Shown one piece after another: positions 56,769 to 64,000 of a stretch of 64,000 nt of DNA. A program made the translations under genes and the position numbers. The notes beneath the pieces were generated by a model, which ran no database searches, was not told where the DNA came from, and worked only from the letters and a program-made list of their open reading frames with translations. The stretch is from Rickettsia endosymbiont of Lasioglossum villosulum (GTDB lineage: Bacteria > Pseudomonadota > Alphaproteobacteria > Rickettsiales > Rickettsiaceae), in assembly GCF_964026455.1 (NCBI RefSeq), contig NZ_OZ032152.1:1-64000 (forward strand), given 5' to 3'. Position 1 is the stretch's first letter. The number at the start of each line of letters is the position of its first letter.

Positions 56769-58028
56769 ATGTTTTTGATAAAGAAAATAAGTACAGATAA
56801 AATATATTTACTTGGGATTCTGCTCTTAGGTCTAATTTCCGGTTTCACGTTTAATTTAATTTTTTTTACCGTTCCGTACCAATTATCCGAAGCAAGATAT
56901 ACAACCGATATAATAGGTTTAATATCGCTTGCTGCTTTTCCTTATTGTTTAAAGGTTGTATGGTCTCCCTTTATTGATAAATATTCTATTCCTTTTTTAT
57001 GTTCTAAATTTGGAGCAAGGCGTGGCTGGGCAATAGCATCACAGCTATGCCTAATTTTAGCGATGACCGGATTTTTAAGCTTTAGCCCTTGTGATAATAT
57101 ATATATTACAGCCACTATATTATTTATTATCTCTTTTTGTGCAGCTACTCAGGATATTGTACTTGACGCATACCGCATTGAAAGACCTACTTCAAAAAAA
57201 GAACTTTCTTTAGCATTTACCTTCGGTAGCATTGGATTCCGACTTGGTATGTTACTCGGTAGCGTCGGTGCTTTATATATATCGGTTATTTTTGATTGGA
57301 GTACTGTTTATAAATTGGCTATTTGTATTACTCTTCTTGGACCTATGATTGTTTTATGCATTAAAGAACCAAAGCCGAAACAACAATCTCATAGAACGAA
57401 AGATTTAATAAATCTGAAACAATATTTTGAAGTTATTAAAAGCAGTATTATATCCTTGAAGAACGAACAACGGCATTTATTGTTAATCATGCTGTTTGTT
57501 TTTTTATATAAAGCCGCTGATTCTATACCTATGGCTATGAGTTCACCTTTGTTATTAGATTTAACTTTTACTACTCATGAAATAGCTTTTATTTACAAGG
57601 CTTACGGATTGCTTATCATGATAGTAGGAGGAGCATTAGGCGGAATTTTATCAACAAAAATCGGTATATTACGCAGCGTTTTAATAGGCGGCATTATTCA
57701 ATTACTTTCACCTCTTATGTTCATGATCCTTGCTATTGTCGGATATAACGTAAAGATATTTATAATAACTATTACTACACAAAATTTTTGCATTGGTTTT
57801 GCTGGAACTATTATCTCTATATATTTTGCAAATCTCTGTAATAGTGAATTTATTGCTACCCAATATTCTATTATAGCATCTTTTAGCTCGGTTAGTCGTA
57901 TTGTTTTAGCTGCTCTTGGTGGCATTTGTGCAAAATATCTTCCTTGGTCTTTATTCTTTTTTTGTAATACGTTATTTAGTATGTTATTTATACTGGTCTT
58001 CTTTAAAGTGTATGGTAAGAAAATGTAG
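56769..58028 (+). CDS. ampG: Muropeptide permease AmpG
   Basis: AmpG imports GlcNAc-anhydro-muropeptides for peptidoglycan recycling. It is a 12-helix MFS member with the family-specific [20 protein letters not shown] near residues 57-76, [11 protein letters not shown] near 83, and the middle [15 protein letters not shown] near 125-139. At 419 aa it has the usual length. Rickettsia carries several AmpG paralogs, so the exact substrate is not certain. It is cotranscribed with the AsmA-like gene. Confidence 0.92.
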   Translation: MFLIKKISTDKIYLLGILLLGLISGFTFNLIFFTVPYQLSEARYTTDIIGLISLAAFPYCLKVVWSPFIDKYSIPFLCSKFGARRGWAIASQLCLILAMTGFLSFSPCDNIYITATILFIISFCAATQDIVLDAYRIERPTSKKELSLAFTFGSIGFRLGMLLGSVGALYISVIFDWSTVYKLAICITLLGPMIVLCIKEPKPKQQSHRTKDLINLKQYFEVIKSSIISLKNEQRHLLLIMLFVFLYKAADSIPMAMSSPLLLDLTFTTHEIAFIYKAYGLLIMIVGGALGGILSTKIGILRSVLIGGIIQLLSPLMFMILAIVGYNVKIFIITITTQNFCIGFAGTIISIYFANLCNSEFIATQYSIIASFSSVSRIVLAALGGICAKYLPWSLFFFCNTLFSMLFILVFFKVYGKKM

Positions 58029-58037
58029 AGTATCGCC

Positions 58038-58067
58038 AATAGCAAATTACTTAGGTAATTCGCTATT
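58038..58067. terminator. Bidirectional hairpin between convergent genes
   Basis: aatagcaaattac (58038-58050) pairs with gtaattcgctatt (58055-58067) around a four-base loop, with one mismatch. It lies between ampG and the convergent 305-aa gene and probably ends both transcripts. Confidence 0.6.
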
Positions 58068-58106
58068 TGCGTAGAGTAAGGATAAATTTATCCCTATTCC
58101 TAATAA

Positions 58107-59024
58107 TTAAATGTTTTCTACTTCCTGACCTAACATATTCACATTTGATTCTTGTGAGTTGTTTACAGTATAATCTATATCAAAAAAACTAATTTTATTA
58201 AATATAGCGTGCTTTATTTCGGGCGGTAAAATATATAAATCACCATATCCTTCTTTCCCTATTCCTGCTATTTTTAAAAAATTTTCATTTTTATACTCAT
58301 TTATTTTTTTTAAATTCGGTATTTCTTTATTGTTATAATTCCAAAACTCTTCAAGCGTACTTTGATCATATTTTTCGTATAATTTTAAATATTTATTTAA
58401 CTCTACAGCATTTTTATCTTCACTAAATAATTTTAATTGTTCCCATAAACTTTCTAATTTTGCTTTATTGTTTTTGGTTATTATATTAATTTCCTTTTCT
58501 AAATCATTATCAATAGAATTTCTAAATTTAAAATTAGTTATGAATTGGTTTTGTTTAATAGCTTCTAACAAATCTTTTTTCATTTCTGGAGTCCTTGGAA
58601 ACCAATGCACGCTAGTTGTACTATATAAGGTACCAGTAATATCATAAACTGTCCCTTTTTTTAAAACCGCTATCAATGCTTTTACACCTTCAGAGTCTAA
58701 ATGACTAACATCAAGACTATGTATATTGTTTTCTTCAGAGTTTGCTATTATTTCTAAAACTTTATTTATAATTTTTTGATTTACTCCCTCACCCCATCCT
58801 CCTACTAACACTTGGTTTAAGCTTTTATTTAAAGTAAATAATTCTTCTAATTTTTTTTCTAATGTTTGATTATCATTTACTTTCTCATCTAAATTAAAAG
58901 GAATGTTACCTAAATCCAAAATTTTTGCAGTAGTATTTTTTGAAATATCTTCTAATAATGAACCTAATTCATTAAGAGTTTTATATTTGTTGGATATATC
59001 TATTTCAATTTTATTGTTTGACAT
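58107..59024 (-). CDS. LRR/F-box-like hypothetical protein (305 aa)
   Basis: I do not recognise a named family. The first half has leucine-rich-repeat-like strands: AKILDLGNIPFN near residue 34, QVLVGGWGEG near 73, and HSLDVSHLDSEGVKALIAVL near 102-121. Near residue 263 LPPEIKHAIFNKISFFDI resembles the F-box start (LP.E....IF..L), but at the C-terminus instead of the usual N-terminal place. There is no signal peptide. LRR plus F-box suggests a eukaryote-directed protein, possibly a ubiquitin-ligase adaptor. That function is inference. Confidence 0.6.
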   Translation of the reverse strand: MSNNKIEIDISNKYKTLNELGSLLEDISKNTTAKILDLGNIPFNLDEKVNDNQTLEKKLEELFTLNKSLNQVLVGGWGEGVNQKIINKVLEIIANSEENNIHSLDVSHLDSEGVKALIAVLKKGTVYDITGTLYSTTSVHWFPRTPEMKKDLLEAIKQNQFITNFKFRNSIDNDLEKEINIITKNNKAKLESLWEQLKLFSEDKNAVELNKYLKLYEKYDQSTLEEFWNYNNKEIPNLKKINEYKNENFLKIAGIGKEGYGDLYILPPEIKHAIFNKISFFDIDYTVNNSQESNVNMLGQEVENI

Positions 59025-59190
59025 ATTATTCCCCTATTGTAATTTTGAAATAATATTATATTAATAAATTTACTTTTTAAAGTTAAAAAATTAATTACAT
59101 TTACTAATTTAGGGCAAGTTTAGTACGCTAGGGTGTGTTAAGAAAAATAGCAATTCTTGAAAAAGAAAAAAAGAAGTATATTATATAGTT

Positions 59191-59937
59191 ATGAAATTAT
59201 ATTCTTTTCAAGAACATTTATCAGAGCTTAAAGTAAGATTATCTAGAATATTTATTATTTTTATAGTTGCATTTGCTATTTGTTATTATTTTAGTGATAA
59301 TATTTATAGTTTCTTATTAGAACCGCTTGCTAAACTAAGTAAGGATAATTTACGAAATATAATCTATACTGGACTTACTGAGGCATTTTTTACTTATATT
59401 AAGCTTGCAGCTTTTACAGCTTTCGCTATTATTATACCAGTAATTGCTTTAGAATGTTACTTATTCGTTAGTCCGGGATTATATCGCCATGAAAAAAAAA
59501 TTATTGCGTTTATTCTTTTTATATCGCCTATTTTATTCTGGTGTGGTAGTATTTTCGTTTTTTATTTCGTAATGCCAAAAGCTTGGAATTTTTTCCTTAG
59601 TTTTGAAAAGCGTGATTTAATAGTACCGATAGTTTTAGAAGCTAGGATTAGTGAATATTTAAATCTAGTTATTCATCTAATTATAGCTTTTGGTGTTGCC
59701 TTTCAACTTCCAGTTGTTTTAATAATATTAAATATATTAAAAATAATTACAATAGAAACACTTAAGCAAAAAAGACGTTTTGCGATAGTTATTAACTTTA
59801 TTATTGCAGGAATATTAACTCCTCCAGATATATTAAGCCAGTTTGCTCTTGCAATACCGCTGCTTTTATTATATGAAATTTCAATAATAATATGTAATTA
59901 TATAGAAAAAACCGAGGTCATAAATGCTAAATATTAA
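59191..59937 (+). CDS. tatC: Sec-independent translocase protein TatC
   Basis: TatC binds twin-arginine signal peptides in the Tat translocase. The N-terminus [20 protein letters not shown] carries the conserved HL.EL..R motif. The F.SPGLY motif in [12 protein letters not shown] is near residue 92, and six hydrophobic helices follow. At 248 aa it is full length. It overlaps serS by 14 bases; the order tatC-serS is common in alphaproteobacteria. TatA is at 14760. Confidence 0.95.
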   Translation: MKLYSFQEHLSELKVRLSRIFIIFIVAFAICYYFSDNIYSFLLEPLAKLSKDNLRNIIYTGLTEAFFTYIKLAAFTAFAIIIPVIALECYLFVSPGLYRHEKKIIAFILFISPILFWCGSIFVFYFVMPKAWNFFLSFEKRDLIVPIVLEARISEYLNLVIHLIIAFGVAFQLPVVLIILNILKIITIETLKQKRRFAIVINFIIAGILTPPDILSQFALAIPLLLLYEISIIICNYIEKTEVINAKY

Positions 59938-61198
59938 ATGGATTAGAGAAAATCAAGAATTATTCGATGATAAGCTTAGGCAGAGATTTATTGAACCTAT
60001 GGCAAAAAGAATCGAAGAGCTTGATGGAAAAAAAAGAAAAATCACTAATCTAATTCAAGAATTTCAGCACGCACGTAAAGTAAAGTCAAAAATTTTAGGT
60101 AACATAAATCCTAAAAGCGGCGAGGAATTTGAAGGATTACAAAGAGATGTCAAGGACATCAATGAAAAGCTAGAAGAACTCGAACAAGATTTAAATAATA
60201 ATAATGAGCTAAATGAGCTATTAAATACTCTTCCTAATATTCCTGATGAAGAAGTGCCATATGGTATTGATGAAAGTATGAATAAATTAATTCGTACTCA
60301 TGGAGAAGTAGATCTTAATGCTCAAAATAAAAAACAACATTTTGAGCTTGGTGTAAAGCTAGATCTAATGGATTTTGAGCAAACGGCAAAAATTTCAGGT
60401 GCTAGATTCGTAACATTAAAAGGTGATTTAGCAAAATTAGAGCGTGCTTTAGCCAATTTCATGCTTGATATTCATACTGGAGAGTTTGATTTCCTTGAAG
60501 TGTCGCCTCCAGTGCTAGTTCGAGATAATGCTATGTATAATGCGGGTCAGTTACCTAAATTTGCCGATGAATCTTTTGCAACCACAAACGGCTATAGGTT
60601 AATTCCAACTGCAGAAGTATCGTTAGTAAATATGGTTGCCGATACTATTATTCCTCGTGAAAAATTACCTATGAGACTTGTTGCTTATACACCATGTTTT
60701 AGGTCAGAAGCAGGTAGCAGTGGTAGAGATACTAGAGGGATGATTAGATTGCATCAATTTAGTAAAGTAGAGCTTGTATCTATTACAACACCTGAAGAGT
60801 CAAAAAACGAGCATGAATACATGACTAACGCTTCAGAAACTATCCTACAGAAACTAGGATTACCTTATCGCACTATGCTACTTTGTACAGGCGATATGGG
60901 ATTTGCATCACAAAAAACTTATGATATAGAAGTTTGGCTTCCTGGACAAAAGCAGTATCGTGAAATTGCTAGCTGTTCTAATTGTGGTGATTTTCAAGCA
61001 CGTAGAATGAAAGCACGATATAAGGAATTTGGTAGTCATGATACTACTTTAGTTCATACCTTAAATGCTTCTGGATTACCAATTAGTAGAACTATGGTTG
61101 CAATTTTAGAAAATTATCAAAATGAAGACGGTTCAATAACCGTACCGGATGTTCTGGTAAATTACATGGGAGGGTTACAAAAAATCACTGCATATTAA
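59924..61198 (+). CDS. serS: Seryl-tRNA synthetase
   Basis: SerRS charges tRNA-Ser. The N-terminal antiparallel coiled coil is at residues 30-100. Motif 2 [20 protein letters not shown] is near 261-280, followed by the class II core and motif 3 [19 protein letters not shown] near 382-400. The length is 424 aa. The upstream end overlaps tatC. Confidence 0.97.
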   Translation: MLNIKWIRENQELFDDKLRQRFIEPMAKRIEELDGKKRKITNLIQEFQHARKVKSKILGNINPKSGEEFEGLQRDVKDINEKLEELEQDLNNNNELNELLNTLPNIPDEEVPYGIDESMNKLIRTHGEVDLNAQNKKQHFELGVKLDLMDFEQTAKISGARFVTLKGDLAKLERALANFMLDIHTGEFDFLEVSPPVLVRDNAMYNAGQLPKFADESFATTNGYRLIPTAEVSLVNMVADTIIPREKLPMRLVAYTPCFRSEAGSSGRDTRGMIRLHQFSKVELVSITTPEESKNEHEYMTNASETILQKLGLPYRTMLLCTGDMGFASQKTYDIEVWLPGQKQYREIASCSNCGDFQARRMKARYKEFGSHDTTLVHTLNASGLPISRTMVAILENYQNEDGSITVPDVLVNYMGGLQKITAY

Positions 61199-61506
61199 AG
61201 AATAATCATTTATTAAACGTAAATAATTAGGTAAAGTTTTGTAATAATGTTTATTACATGATAAAGTTTTGCAGTAAGTGTTTGCGATTATAGCTTGGTG
61301 TTATACTGTGACTGGATCGTTACATGGCTCGTTTTTCCCGTCATAAGCTACACGACTAAAAGGAGCGTGGCGATCTCATGAAACAGCATATGATTTCTGA
61401 GATTGCTTCGTCGGAACTTTCAGTTTCTTCTCGCAATGATGGCTCTCAACCCATGCAACAAAGCCTTCAAGAGATGACAACAAATTAATTTAAATTAAGG
61501 TTATTT
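61199..61506. other. Gene-free stretch before virB4
   Basis: A diverged palindrome at 61340-61440 lies amid the 'tacatggctcg' and 'caacccatgcaacaaagcc' flanks. The AT-rich first 130 bases show nothing definite. The last 20 bases hold the ttaagg ribosome site of virB4. Confidence 0.7.
61340..61440. repeat. Palindromic repeat, 'gtcattgcgag' family (diverged)
   Basis: It begins gtcataagctacacgac and ends cttctcgcaatgat, with inner gtggcgatctcatg and ctgagattgcttcgtcg blocks like the other copies. Confidence 0.8.
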
Positions 61507-63951
61507 GTGTTTAGTGGTTTACGAAAGTTTGATAAGGATATATATAATTATAATGCTCCGAATTTTATACCTATAGCATGTCACTATAATGAGCATACTT
61601 TGCTTACCAAGGATGGTAAGTTACTACAAATTATTAAAGTCTATGGTATCAGTTCGGAAAAAATTAGTGATAAAATACAAAATTTACGTGAAATAATTAG
61701 AGCTTCTGTAAAAAAGCATACAAATAGTTATGATTTTGCTTTTTGGATGCATATAATAAGAGAAAGACAAAATTTAGACGATCCTACTCCGTATAAAAAA
61801 TTATTACCTGCTAACATCCATGCATTATGGCAGAGAAAAAATCACTGGAATGATAAATTTGTTAATACTTTATATATTTCCATAGTACATGATTCTGCCA
61901 AGATTAAAATTAAAAATTTTGGCTCCTTGATAAATTCTTTATCAACTAAATTAATTGTAGACTTTGAAAATAAATATTTAGAATCTGCTGTTCAGAAGCT
62001 AGAAAGTCTTGCTAATAATATTTTGAATGACTTAAATGAATTTGATGCAGAAAAGCTTGGTATAACATTTGAAAATGAAAACACATTTTCTGCACCTTTA
62101 TTTTTATATAACCGAATAGCTAATATTAACGATAGTGATTGTTTAGTACCTATAATAGATTTATCAAGTGCAATAGGTAGAAGTACTTATACGATTAGCG
62201 GCGATAAAATGATAGTCACGAATCAGGAGCAAAATAAAAAATTTATTTCCTTGTTATCTATCAAAGAATATCAAGAATCTCCTTCTGAAGCTCTTGACAA
62301 GTTCTTACAGCTGCCGCTTGAATTAATAATAACCGAGATATTTTACTTTGTTGATAAAAAAGTAGTGACTGCTGCTTTAAAGGGGCAGGATTATATTTTA
62401 AAAATTACTAATGATAATAACTTAATTGAGCATAAAGGGATTAATAAACTTAATGATAATAAATCTTCTTTTGAGTTTTGTAATCAACAGATTTCAATTG
62501 CTGTTATAGAAGAAGATGAAGATAAACTTACTGCTTCTGTTGCAAAAGCTGCAAGAGAGCTTTTTAAACTTGGTATTGTTCATGTAAAAGAAGACCTTAA
62601 TATAGAACAAACATTTTGGGCACAATTACCGGCTAATTTTGCTTTCATACGAAGAATGTCGCCTTTATTGTCAGATCATATAGCATCTCTGGCTGCTCTG
62701 CACAACTCACCTTTAGGTAGCCAATATACTTCTTGGGGACGAGCATTAACACTACTTAGAACAGAAAGAGGTACTCCTTATTTCATGAATTTTCATGATA
62801 AAACTGGTAGGGGTAATACTTGTATTTTTGGTACAGAAAAAACTGGTAAAACAGTATTATTAAATTTTCTGGTGTCGGAATCAACTAAGTATGATCCAAC
62901 AATAATTTATATCTCTAATAGCAATGATTCTAAGATTTTTATCGAAGCATTAGAGGGTACATGGTTAGAGGTTGATAAACAAATTATCAATCCATTTTTA
63001 GTAGATGATACAGAAAAATCGCAAGCTTTCATTTTAGAATTTTTAAAAATGTTAAGTGGTCATTATATTTCACCGCTTAATGAAGTAGAGCTAACTTTTT
63101 TAGAAAAACTCAGAGGTAAAATTTTGTCAATTGATAAGGAAAAGCGAATTTTTTCTGACATCTTAAAATGGGAAGATTTTAAAGAAGAGGGTGGCAGTAC
63201 AATATTAGATAAATTAAAAGGTTTTACAGAGGGACAATTATATAGCGGTTTATTTGACAAATCAGTTTTTAATATTAATGAAAGCAATATTGTCGGTCTT
63301 AATTTATATAAGCTTTCAGATGAACCTTTTGCTAAGCAATTTTATCCAAGTGAAAGAAAATATTTAGAACAATTTAATAATAACTTAAAAAAACATCAAA
63401 GTGTTTGTGCTAGTGTAGTTTATGCACTTACTTACCATTTAAGCTTAGTAGGTCCTAAACCTAAAATATTTGCTGCAGATAGTTTTGATAAACTCTATAA
63501 ACCTGAAATTTATAGTGATAATATAAGCTTAATTTTTAATAATTTATCTGAAAATAATGGTGTCTTTGTAGGTAATTTTAATTTTATTTACCTTAAGGCA
63601 TATCCGAAATATACTTTAAAAGCATGGCTTGAAATAATTAATACTAAAATTATTTTACCGTCTGATGTAAAAATCGAAGATCTAGATGAGATTTTAGGTT
63701 TAACAGACTCAGAAATACGTAAGTTATCGCAATTAATACTTACTAGTAGAATGTTTTTAATTAATAAAGATAATGAATCTATAGCTTTAGAATTAAGTAT
63801 AGCAGCATTAGTCGGGGTCGTGCGTATTTTATCGAGTAAAAAGGAAGAAATGGCTATCTATAAAGAAGTGCTAGAAAAATACCAAGGACCACCAGATAAT
63901 TGGATTAATTATCTATACGATGCATTAAACGTAGACTGGTCTACTCGATGA
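61507..63951 (+). CDS. virB4: VirB4-family type IV secretion ATPase (divergent second copy)
   Basis: VirB4 powers assembly of the type IV secretion system at the inner membrane. The N-terminal CagE_TrbE_VirB4 domain is followed by GRGNTCIFGTEKTGKTVLLN near residues 436-455, where GTEKTGKT is a legal Walker A. The Walker B region reads PKIFAADSFDKL near residue 655, so the acidic pair usually seen as DE is D-S. Rickettsiales have two VirB4 proteins, one less conserved; this fits the second. It starts with GTG after a taagg ribosome site. The last codons (STR) and the stop overlap a dispersed repeat. Confidence 0.9.
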   Translation: MFSGLRKFDKDIYNYNAPNFIPIACHYNEHTLLTKDGKLLQIIKVYGISSEKISDKIQNLREIIRASVKKHTNSYDFAFWMHIIRERQNLDDPTPYKKLLPANIHALWQRKNHWNDKFVNTLYISIVHDSAKIKIKNFGSLINSLSTKLIVDFENKYLESAVQKLESLANNILNDLNEFDAEKLGITFENENTFSAPLFLYNRIANINDSDCLVPIIDLSSAIGRSTYTISGDKMIVTNQEQNKKFISLLSIKEYQESPSEALDKFLQLPLELIITEIFYFVDKKVVTAALKGQDYILKITNDNNLIEHKGINKLNDNKSSFEFCNQQISIAVIEEDEDKLTASVAKAARELFKLGIVHVKEDLNIEQTFWAQLPANFAFIRRMSPLLSDHIASLAALHNSPLGSQYTSWGRALTLLRTERGTPYFMNFHDKTGRGNTCIFGTEKTGKTVLLNFLVSESTKYDPTIIYISNSNDSKIFIEALEGTWLEVDKQIINPFLVDDTEKSQAFILEFLKMLSGHYISPLNEVELTFLEKLRGKILSIDKEKRIFSDILKWEDFKEEGGSTILDKLKGFTEGQLYSGLFDKSVFNINESNIVGLNLYKLSDEPFAKQFYPSERKYLEQFNNNLKKHQSVCASVVYALTYHLSLVGPKPKIFAADSFDKLYKPEIYSDNISLIFNNLSENNGVFVGNFNFIYLKAYPKYTLKAWLEIINTKIILPSDVKIEDLDEILGLTDSEIRKLSQLILTSRMFLINKDNESIALELSIAALVGVVRILSSKKEEMAIYKEVLEKYQGPPDNWINYLYDALNVDWSTR

Positions 63952-64000
63952 ACTTCAAAAATTGGCTACGTCGTTCTATAAGTACTCCGGTACTCACGTA
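63952..64000. repeat. Partial long palindromic repeat at window edge
   Basis: The start matches the 'tttatttgaaaaattggc' repeat (cttcaaaaattggc), and ggtactcacgta matches the body of the copy at 42034. The element continues beyond the window. Confidence 0.7.

Overview
The window is a stretch of a Rickettsia chromosome. The evidence is AT-rich sequence, a 17 kDa surface antigen lipoprotein gene, a divergent second VirB4-type ATPase, Rpn-type (PD-(D/E)XK) transposase genes, and many dispersed palindromic elements of the Rickettsia type, one of them inserted in frame inside dnaE. The divergent 17 kDa sequence, NhaA and the phenylalanine hydroxylase pair make me favour a bellii-like or other early-branching lineage over the spotted fever group. 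That placement is inference.

Layout. 1-2536: haem cluster hemE-hemH-hemJ. 2583-6647: tadA, a cation efflux gene, the 17 kDa antigen, a PEBP protein, znuC and holC. 6686-13188: tRNA-Leu, dapE, a decayed type I methylase fusion, nhaA, a tiny entericidin-like lipoprotein, rsmI and a divergent LppC/LpoA-like lipoprotein. 13189-18513: repeats, an unknown-family gene, tatA with a ribbon-helix-helix gene, pgpA, phhA-phhB and rplU-rpmA. 18514-30460: lysC, a Cro-like regulator, a metallo-beta-lactamase-fold hydrolase, an Rpn nuclease, tilS, ftsH, sdhB, mutL and a 3-hydroxybutyrate dehydrogenase. 30580-32721: accessory proteins, one with a motif resembling plant IQM proteins. 32792-36389: a ProP-like transporter, hemF, rpmG, rpsP, tRNA-Thr and tRNA-Arg. 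36428-41950: a methyltransferase, a damaged TrmH-like gene, an HTH gene pair, a possible structured RNA and clpB. 42203-48170: accessory block with a frameshifted CX5R phosphatase (probable effector), phbB, a gene split at a poly(A) tract and a 440-aa Rickettsia-type protein. 48253-64000: a second Rpn gene, dnaE, ugd, an AsmA-like protein, ampG, an LRR/F-box-like protein, tatC-serS and a divergent virB4.

Themes. The housekeeping genes are ordinary and mostly intact. hemE, hemH, hemJ and hemF give most of late haem synthesis. lysC and dapE serve diaminopimelate, and ampG serves peptidoglycan recycling. tatA and tatC make the twin-arginine translocase from separate sites. phbB and the hydroxybutyrate dehydrogenase point to acetoacetate/3-hydroxybutyrate metabolism.

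The unusual content is of three kinds. First, host-interaction candidates: an inositide-phosphatase-like protein, an IQM-like domain, an F-box/LRR-like protein and VirB4. Second, ongoing reductive decay: frameshifts, internal deletions that remove catalytic motifs, and truncated paralogs. Third, palindromic repeats that do more than fill gaps: they nest inside one another, lie in frame in dnaE, and supply the last codons and stop codons of hemH, dapE, phhB and virB4.
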